Origin: PGYR01 sp041595255
GTDB lineage: Bacteria > Bacteroidota > Ignavibacteria > Kapaibacteriales > UBA2268
Assembly: GCA_041595255.1 (NCBI GenBank)
Contig: JBFHKR010000168.1
Location: 1-5,427, forward strand
Direction: 5' to 3'
DNA length: 5,427 nt
Each line of letters starts with the position of its first letter. Within the stretch, counting starts at the first letter, position 1. Of the stretch, positions 1 through 4,278 are shown in pieces. The notes under the pieces are model-generated. The model was not told where the DNA came from. It searched no databases and was given only the letters and a program-made list of their open reading frames with translations. Made by a program: the position numbers and the translations under genes.

Positions 1-1626
1 AGAAATAAGATTGCTTATATATGGGAATCAGAGCAAGGGGAGACTAAGTCTGTTTCTTACTTCGCTTTGCACAGAGAAGTAAGTAAATTCTCAAATGTGC
101 TTAAGAGCTTTGGAGTAAAAAAAGGTGACAGAGTCACTATATATATGGGAAGAGTAATGGAACAGGTCATTGCTATGCTTGCTTGTGCAAGGATTGGCGC
201 TGTTCACTCCGTTGTATATGGTGGTTTTTCTACCGAGGCACTCCACGAGAGAATTGAAAATAGTCAATCTAAAGTTCTTATCACTTGCGATGGTTCTTAC
301 CAAAGAGGAAAAGTAGTAGAGCTTAAGAAAATTGCAAATGAAGCTGCTGACCGTTCAGGTTATGTAGATACTATTATTTGTGTGCAAAGAGTTAAAAATG
401 AAGTAGAAATGGTAGCTGGTAGAGACCATTGGTATCATAAGTTAATGGAAATGCCTATTGCATCATCGAAGTGTGAGGCCGAAATACTTGATTCAGAAGA
501 CCCACTTTTTATGCTATATACATCGGGTACAACAGGTAAACCAAAAGCGATTCTCCATACTCATGGAGGATATATGGTAGGGACCTATACTTCACTAAAA
601 TATGTATTCGATATTCATGATGAAGATAGATATTGGTGTGCTGCCGATCCAGGTTGGATAACTGGGCACAGCTATATTGTATATGGCCCATTGCTGAATG
701 GAGCTACATCTATGATATACGAAGGTGCTCCAAATTTCCCTTATCCAGATAGATGGTGGTCTATAGTTGAAAAATATGGTATTAACATACTCTATACAGC
801 TCCGACTGCTATACGTGGACTAATGAGATACGGAGACGCTTGGCCTAGGCGTCACGATCTATCTTCGTTGCGATTACTTGGCTCTGTAGGCGAACCTATA
901 AACCCAGAGGCGTGGAGATGGTATTACGAGACAATAGGTAATAGTGAATGCCCGATAATGGACACTTGGTGGCAGACAGAAACAGGAATGTTTATGATAA
1001 CACCTATGCCATCAGTTCCACTTAAACCGGGTTCTGGTACGCGACCATTCCCAGGAATACTAATGGATATACTAGATGATGACGGTAATCCTGTAGCTAA
1101 TGGGGAAGAGGGGAATCTGGTTATAAAGAATCCGTGGCCATCTATGATGAGAACTATATATGGTGATGATGAAAGATACAAGACTCAATATTGGTCGAAA
1201 TATCCAGGGTATTACTTGACAGGTGATAGTGCAAAACGTGACGAAGATGGCTATTATTGGGTGATAGGTCGGGTAGATGATGTAATAAAAGTTAGTGGAT
1301 ATAGATTAGGAACTGCCGAGATAGAGTCTGCACTCGTAAGCCATCCATCGGTTGCAGAGGCTGCTGCTATTGGTCTGCCACACGAGCTAAAAGGCAATGC
1401 TATATATACTTATGTGATATTAGTGAACGGAGTTAATCCCACTGAAGAATTGAAGTTAGAACTTACTCAACACGTTGGAAAAGAAGTTGGACCAATTGCA
1501 AAGCCGCAATCCGTGGAGTTTGTTGACTCGCTACCTAAAACAAGAAGCGGTAAGATAATGCGTAGAGTACTAAAAGCAAAAGCACTAGGCGAAGACCCAG
1601 GAAATATCTCTACTTTAGATGATTAG
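1..1626 (+). CDS. acs: Acetyl-CoA synthetase, AMP-forming (5' end outside window)
   Basis: Cytoplasmic enzyme making acetyl-CoA from acetate, ATP and CoA through acetyl-AMP; it lets the cell use or recover acetate. The frame is open from base 1 (RNKIAYIWESEQGE...), so the TTG at 67 is not the start. Motifs, with residues counted from base 1: P-loop YTSGTTGK at 173-180, acetate-pocket and adenine motif WWQTETG at 323-329, TGD at 407-409, GRVDDVIKVSGYR at 423-435, and the catalytic, acetylation-regulated lysine in PKTRSGK at 518. These sit about 91 residues lower than in the Salmonella enzyme (Asp500, Arg515, Arg526, Lys609), so roughly 90-110 N-terminal residues are missing. The C-terminus (NISTLDD) is complete. 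Departures from the enterobacterial form are SGYR for SGHR, KPKA for KPKG and TETGMF for TETGGF; all catalytic positions are kept. It is convergent with the surface-protein genes and visibly less AT-rich. The longer family of acyl-CoA synthetases is possible, but the Trp in WWQTETG favours acetate. Confidence 0.97.
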   Translation, partial: RNKIAYIWESEQGETKSVSYFALHREVSKFSNVLKSFGVKKGDRVTIYMGRVMEQVIAMLACARIGAVHSVVYGGFSTEALHERIENSQSKVLITCDGSYQRGKVVELKKIANEAADRSGYVDTIICVQRVKNEVEMVAGRDHWYHKLMEMPIASSKCEAEILDSEDPLFMLYTSGTTGKPKAILHTHGGYMVGTYTSLKYVFDIHDEDRYWCAADPGWITGHSYIVYGPLLNGATSMIYEGAPNFPYPDRWWSIVEKYGINILYTAPTAIRGLMRYGDAWPRRHDLSSLRLLGSVGEPINPEAWRWYYETIGNSECPIMDTWWQTETGMFMITPMPSVPLKPGSGTRPFPGILMDILDDDGNPVANGEEGNLVIKNPWPSMMRTIYGDDERYKTQYWSKYPGYYLTGDSAKRDEDGYYWVIGRVDDVIKVSGYRLGTAEIESALVSHPSVAEAAAIGLPHELKGNAIYTYVILVNGVNPTEELKLELTQHVGKEVGPIAKPQSVEFVDSLPKTRSGKIMRRVLKAKALGEDPGNISTLDD

Positions 1627-1643
1627 GAATTTAAACAATTGTA

Positions 1644-1664
1644 GAGACGTATTGCATACGCCTC
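1644..1664. repeat. Short REP-like palindrome
   Basis: Eighteen bases after the acs stop, two 9-base arms (GAGACGTAT and ATACGCCTC) flank a TGC centre, with one mismatch (A opposite C). The inner 13 bases CGTATTGCATACG are a perfect hairpin. It resembles the short GTAGAGACG...CGTCTC palindromes dispersed in many Bacteroidota and cyanobacterial genomes, but that likeness is from memory. It has no U-run, so it is not itself a good terminator. Confidence 0.5.
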
Positions 1665-1699
1665 ATAATCTGAACGAAGTGCTTGTATAGAGCGAAGCC

Positions 1700-1794
1700 G
1701 AAATGAAAAGTCTAATATAATCTGCAAAAAAAAGCCCAAACTGAAAAAAACAATTTGGGCTTTAGATTTAAATAATTAATACACTTTTCATTTC
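1700..1794. repeat. 12-bp inverted repeat enclosing the terminator
   Basis: GAAATGAAAAGT at 1700-1711 is the exact reverse complement of ACTTTTCATTTC at 1783-1794, with 71 bases between. The terminator hairpin lies inside, so the two structures are nested. Just upstream are two similar words, GAACGAAGTG (1672-1681) and GAGCGAAGCC (1690-1699), reminiscent of repetitive extragenic elements. It may be a degenerate pair of inverted REP elements (REPIN-like) or chance in AT-rich sequence. Confidence 0.4.
1731..1763. terminator. Bidirectional Rho-independent terminator
   Basis: A perfect 10-bp stem, AAAGCCCAAA (1731-1740) pairing with TTTGGGCTTT (1754-1763), with a 13-base A-rich loop. On the plus strand the stem runs into TTTAGATTT, closing acs. 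Read on the minus strand the stem is followed by an eight-T run (complement of the A run 1726-1733), a stronger signal, which closes the minus-strand series about 50 bases after the last stop codon at 1814. Its place between two convergent units fits this double role. Confidence 0.85.
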
Positions 1795-1813
1795 AGAACT
1801 CCTAAATGGTTAT

Positions 1814-1936
1814 TTAATTAATTTGTAGTGAGTCAAATACGAAGGTATTATTCTCACTAATTTTTTCAATAATACTAATTTTAGATTGTGTAGCAGTTAA
1901 TACTTGAACAATTAAAAAAAAAGTTAGGATTTTCAT
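1814..1936 (-). CDS. 40-aa secreted mini-protein with lipoprotein-family C-terminal motif
   Basis: Forty codons from ATG at 1936-1934 to TAA at 1816-1814. The ATG shares one base with the TAA of the preceding 230-aa gene (TAATG), a typical translational-coupling arrangement. Residues 1-16 (MKILTFFLIVQVLTAT) look like a signal peptide; there is no Cys, so it is not a lipoprotein. The rest ends ISENNTFVFDSLQIN, which matches the C-termini of the two lipoproteins upstream (ESNYTFVFDSVIV in B, EENYSFRFDTLKV in A). Across TFVFDS, mini-gene and lipoprotein B differ at four third-codon positions but at no residue, which suggests selection on the peptide. It may be an internally deleted family member that kept only export signal and C-terminal strand, or a functional small protein. 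No function is recognisable. The bidirectional terminator follows. Confidence 0.65.
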   Translation of the reverse strand: MKILTFFLIVQVLTATQSKISIIEKISENNTFVFDSLQIN

Positions 1937-2628
1937 TATTGCCCCATCTCAATATAAATTGTATCATTGTATAATCTAATCGGATCAAAAATTATCTCGT
2001 CTTGTAATTGATTTCCAAAATATGAAGATAGGAATTCTAGGTCGGTTATGAACTGAGAATGAGTGCTGTCATACATTTGTTGACCTCGTGCATACCATCT
2101 TTTTTCAGGTACTATGAAAGGATAATTTAAACTGTCAATATCTAATGAACTTCTATATAGAGTATCAGAATCAATATAAATTGAATCAATCTGTAACTTT
2201 AAAGAAAAAGGGCATCCTTCAATAAAATTTTTATTAAATTCGGTAGTGAACTTTATATCGGTTATAATTTCGAATAGATTGTTACTTGTCGTTGTATGAA
2301 AATTCATTTTGAAATCTTCTTTATGAAATGGATCCGTACTTAAACTAATATTTTCTGCATTATGTACATTTAAATCAATCTGGTAATGTTGATAAAAATA
2401 AATTTTACCCACTACCTCAAAATCTGAAGACAATATAGTTGTAAGTCTATAATTTGTATCTAAAATCATTGGACTTTGTATGTCAATAGTTTCAAAAGAA
2501 ATGAATTTATAAATCCCTTCCCCATCATAAGGAGCCCTATCGTTACTTGTTCCATGATCACTACAAGAATGAAGCAATGAGAAAAAGACTACAAAAAGCG
2601 TATTTTTTAGATATTTTATTTTTTTCAT
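1936..2628 (-). CDS. Hypothetical lipoprotein, 230 aa
   Basis: Starts at ATG 2628-2626, nine bases (GTAAAGAAA) after the TAG of the 108-aa gene, the same spacing as before lipoproteins A and B. Residues 1-22 form a lipoprotein signal peptide: a lysine-rich start, a hydrophobic core (LFVVFFSLL) and the lipobox LHSC with the acylated Cys at 22. The mature part begins CSDHGTSND, a flexible linker, followed by a probably beta-rich domain rich in Asp, Tyr and Ile, with no motif I recognise. The first codons and spacer belong to the 89-bp repeat shared with lipoprotein B, but the rest is not visibly related to A or B, so a different lipoprotein may have been placed behind a shared leader. The C-terminus (NDTIYIEMGQ) is only vaguely like the family's end motif. 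Probably anchored in the outer membrane; function unknown. Confidence 0.85.
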   Translation of the reverse strand: MKKIKYLKNTLFVVFFSLLHSCSDHGTSNDRAPYDGEGIYKFISFETIDIQSPMILDTNYRLTTILSSDFEVVGKIYFYQHYQIDLNVHNAENISLSTDPFHKEDFKMNFHTTTSNNLFEIITDIKFTTEFNKNFIEGCPFSLKLQIDSIYIDSDTLYRSSLDIDSLNYPFIVPEKRWYARGQQMYDSTHSQFITDLEFLSSYFGNQLQDEIIFDPIRLYNDTIYIEMGQ

Positions 2629-2704
2629 TTTCTTTACCTACTTCAGTTTATTTATTTCTTGTTTTAACTGCTCGTTTTCTTTCTTAAGTTCTATCATGTG
2701 TAAG
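2616..2704 (-). repeat. Direct repeat copy 1 (tail end, spacer, next gene's start)
   Basis: Eighty-nine bases identical, by direct comparison, to 3484-3572. They contain the last 22 codons (HMIELKK...INKLK stop) of the 108-aa gene, the spacer GTAAAGAAA and the first codons (MKKI) of the 230-aa lipoprotein. Similarity stops abruptly at 2705. Confidence 0.95.
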
Positions 2705-2964
2705 CCGAGCCATGTCCCAACTTCTTCTATATTAAGTTCGAACTTATATTCATTTCCGTAGAATTCTGGATGCTGAATCCCAATTATATCAAGTGAATCA
2801 CTAAATTTTACTAAACTTAAAATATCTGGAATTTCTGTAACTAATAAATCAATGCTTTCTTTCGGTTTTAATACATTTAAACTATCAGTAAAACTAAAAG
2901 GTAATGAATTAGAATGAAGATTTATACCGCTAATTAATAATATTATAAGAATAAAGTACTTCAT
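2638..2964 (-). CDS. Secreted 108-aa protein ending in the fibre-type coiled-coil tail
   Basis: I take ATG at 2964-2962 (MKYFILIILLISG) as the start. An upstream ATT at 2997 would overlap lipoprotein B and would put a poor leader before the signal peptide. The chosen ATG lies four bases after the TAA of lipoprotein B. Residues 1-18 are a signal peptide without a lipobox. Residues 23-29 (FSFTDSL) recall the end motif of the neighbouring lipoproteins, but only weakly. The middle (about 30-78) is unrecognised. The last 19 residues (MIELKKENEQLKQEINKLK) are a coiled coil identical, residue for residue, to the orphan tail at 3506 and nearly so to the fibre. Just before it, IEEVGTWLGLHM replaces IEELTLHM, a 12-bp insertion. 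It looks like a chimera or a heavily shortened fibre. It may oligomerise through the tail; function unknown. Confidence 0.75.
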   Translation of the reverse strand: MKYFILIILLISGINLHSNSLPFSFTDSLNVLKPKESIDLLVTEIPDILSLVKFSDSLDIIGIQHPEFYGNEYKFELNIEEVGTWLGLHMIELKKENEQLKQEINKLK

Positions 2965-2968
2965 AATA

Positions 2969-3496
2969 TTATTCCTTATCAACAATAACAGAATCAAAAA
3001 CGAAAGTGTAATTACTCTCTAACTTAGGCAAAGTAATCAAATCACCAAACGATTGCGCTGTCCATTCTGTTCTTTTATATAATTCTACTATATATACGTA
3101 TGTCTTTAAAATATTATTTTTATAGATTTTTCGTTTAACATTCAAATCCAGCCAGTCAATATAATATAAAATGAGAGTTCTATCTCTAAATTCAATATCA
3201 AAGGAATCTACATCAAAACAATATTCAGTATATTCTCTTCCTAACTCATCAGACTCTTTGAAGATGTCTTTAAACTCTTCTAAGTCATTAACAATTCTAC
3301 CAAATTCAATAATATCCTTCCAAATACAAGGAAATTTAAGTAATGTGTCTAAATCTGTAATCTCAACCCAATTTGTATCATTTTCTAGTTCTTCAAGTGT
3401 GTATTCTTTTTTTATTGTTATTTTAGGTTCTGATGGTGCTTCTTCTTTGCATCCAACGAATGCTATTATTGCTATTATTAATATTATTTTTTTCAT
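2969..3496 (-). CDS. Lipoprotein B, 175 aa, putative surface lipoprotein
   Basis: ATG at 3496-3494, nine bases (GTAAAGAAA) after the TAG of the orphan tail. Residues 1-16 form a lipoprotein signal peptide (MKKIILIIAIIAFVGC); Cys16 is followed by Lys-Glu-Glu, which fits the K-(D/E)2 lipoprotein export signal described for Capnocytophaga, so surface exposure is likely. Residues 17-51 form a charged region (ITIKKEYTLEELENDTNWVE) about as conserved as the leader. The rest (52-175) is a small mixed domain with PCIW (Cys57), EYCFDVDS (Cys93), LILYYIDW and a C-terminal strand motif NYTFVFDSVIV. Cys57 and Cys93 recur in lipoprotein A and may form a disulfide outside the cytoplasm. It is a tandem paralogue of A: about 84% identical over residues 1-51 and clearly lower beyond. 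The family is unknown to me; an adhesin accessory or fibre partner role is only a guess from position. Confidence 0.88.
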   Translation of the reverse strand: MKKIILIIAIIAFVGCKEEAPSEPKITIKKEYTLEELENDTNWVEITDLDTLLKFPCIWKDIIEFGRIVNDLEEFKDIFKESDELGREYTEYCFDVDSFDIEFRDRTLILYYIDWLDLNVKRKIYKNNILKTYVYIVELYKRTEWTAQSFGDLITLPKLESNYTFVFDSVIVDKE

Positions 3497-3572
3497 TTTC
3501 TTTACCTACTTCAGTTTATTTATTTCTTGTTTTAACTGCTCGTTTTCTTTCTTAAGTTCTATCATGTGTAAG
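3484..3572 (-). repeat. Direct repeat copy 2 (tail end, spacer, lipoprotein B start)
   Basis: Perfect 89-bp match to 2616-2704, 868 bases away. It covers the end of the orphan tail, the 9-base spacer and the first codons of lipoprotein B. The same stretch also belongs to the larger two-copy repeat with the fibre/lipoprotein A region, so copies 1 and 2 are far more alike than copies 2 and 3. Confidence 0.95.
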
Positions 3573-3628
3573 GTAAGTTCTTCTATTTTTTCTAACATCT
3601 TTGCCTGCATATCACTTATATTTATTCC
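3506..3628 (-). pseudogene. Orphan coiled-coil tail of the fibre protein
   Basis: An open frame of 40 codons beginning GINISDMQAK and ending in EINKLK and TAG; 34 of 40 residues match the last 40 residues of the fibre at 4156. The body of the fibre is absent: homology starts at GGAAT (3628-3624), which also carries the last codons and TAA stop of lipoprotein A in another frame. An ATG at 3610-3608 would give a 34-residue peptide made of coiled-coil heptads only, without a signal peptide; AAAGGA lies about 15 bases before it, a somewhat distant ribosome site. The frame has no internal stop and few changes, so it is either young or translated. I favour a leftover of tandem duplication; a small cytoplasmic coiled-coil peptide, or a role in keeping ribosomes on the message towards lipoprotein B, remain possible. 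Confidence 0.7.
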
Positions 3629-4146
3629 TTTACTTTTAGTGTATCAAATCTAAAACTATAATTTTCTTCTACTTTAGAAACCGTTATTTTATCTCCAAAA
3701 GTAGAATTATCGAATCCATCAAATAATCCAGTAAATCCTGCTACATAAATATATTGCTTAAGTTTATCGTTTCTGAATATTTTTCTTTCTATTTCCGCTG
3801 GATGTCTATCAATCCAATATAAAATTAAAGATCTATTATTAAAGTTTATTCCTAAAGAATCAGCATCAAAACAGAACTCTGAATAATTTGTACTTATGGA
3901 ATCAGATTTTTTATATACAGACCTTAGTTCATTCATATTTTTAATTAATTTACCATGTTCAATTGCCTTACCCCAAATACATGGTTGTTTGATTGTATCA
4001 ATATCAGTAACCTCAACCCAATTAGTATCATTTTCTAGTTCTTCAAGTGTGTATTCTTTTTTTATTGTTATTTTAGTTTCAGTAGGTGTTTCTTCTTTGC
4101 ACCCTACGAATGCAATAATTGTTATTATTATTATTATATTTTTCAT
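3622..4146 (-). CDS. Lipoprotein A, 174 aa, putative surface lipoprotein
   Basis: ATG at 4146-4144 is chosen over GTG at 4155, because it lies nine bases after the fibre's TAG, exactly as in the two other module copies, and places the lipobox Cys at 16, as in lipoprotein B. Signal peptide MKNIIIIITIIAFVGC, then Lys-Glu-Glu, consistent with a surface-export signal. Residues 17-51 are nearly those of B. Further motifs are PCIW (Cys56), EFCFDADS (Cys92), LILYWIDR and a C-terminal NYSFRFDTLKV. The pair of conserved cysteines suggests a disulfide. The gene directly follows the fibre gene and is probably co-translated with it, so a fibre-anchoring or accessory role is conceivable but unproven. Its last codons (AAG GAA TAA) overlap the border sequence of the next tail copy. 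No known family recognised. Confidence 0.88.
   Translation of the reverse strand: MKNIIIIITIIAFVGCKEETPTETKITIKKEYTLEELENDTNWVEVTDIDTIKQPCIWGKAIEHGKLIKNMNELRSVYKKSDSISTNYSEFCFDADSLGINFNNRSLILYWIDRHPAEIERKIFRNDKLKQYIYVAGFTGLFDGFDNSTFGDKITVSKVEENYSFRFDTLKVKE
4121..4140 (-). repeat. ATA trinucleotide run in a signal peptide
   Basis: The leader of lipoprotein A encodes five isoleucines in a row, mostly by ATA, giving a short (ATA)n tract. Slippage here would lengthen or shorten the hydrophobic core by whole residues without breaking the frame. The same stretch in lipoprotein B is more mixed. The effect is probably minor. Confidence 0.4.
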
Positions 4147-4278
4147 TTTTATCACCTACTTCAGTTTATTTATTTCTTGCTTTAGTAAATCATTTTCTTT
4201 TTTTAGTTCTATCATATATAAGGTAAGTTCTTCTATTTTCTCTAAGAGTTTTGCCTGCAATTGGCTTATATTAATTCC
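4147..4278 (-). repeat. Direct repeat copy 3 (parental fibre tail and spacer)
   Basis: The end of the intact fibre gene plus its spacer (GTGATAAAA). It corresponds to the orphan tail at 3497-3628 and, over its last part, to the tail of the 108-aa gene. It differs from copies 1 and 2 mainly at the DLLKQ/EQLKQ codons and in the spacer. Being attached to a complete fibre body, it is probably the ancestral copy. Confidence 0.85.

Larger units (their letters stand above)
2975..4278 (-). repeat. Tandem duplication of a 650-bp tail-plus-lipoprotein unit
   Basis: Unit 1 runs from 4278 to 3629 and unit 2 from 3628 to about 2976. Each contains the last 40 fibre codons, TAG, a 9-base spacer and a complete lipoprotein gene. 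Positions 3351-3628 align with 4001-4278 at a constant offset of 650 without gaps, with about 39 mismatches in 278 (my count). The longest perfect block is 52 bases (3375-3426 with 4025-4076). Beyond 3351 the two lipoproteins diverge but stay homologous at protein level. The unit borders share GGAAT at 4278, 3628 and 2975, spaced 650 and 653 bases apart; the 3-base difference equals the one-residue difference between A and B. Confidence 0.85.

Noticed and set aside
91..1181. Three minus-strand frames inside acs
   Set aside because: The plus frame encodes an unmistakable acetyl-CoA synthetase throughout. The opposite frames show no family or coherent composition.
2965..2997. Upstream start for the 108-aa protein
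   Set aside because: It would overlap lipoprotein B by 29 bases and place MILLLLIRNNI before a complete signal peptide. The ATG at 2964 fits the gap to the preceding stop.
3171..3653. Plus-strand open frame of 160 codons
   Set aside because: It lies antisense to lipoprotein B and the orphan tail, is mostly Ser, Phe and Ile, and its second half is simply the complement of the coiled coil and signal peptide.
2616..4278. CRISPR-like array
   Set aside because: The repeats are 89 bp or longer, coding, and spaced 650-868 bp apart by genes; there are no short regular spacers and no cas gene.
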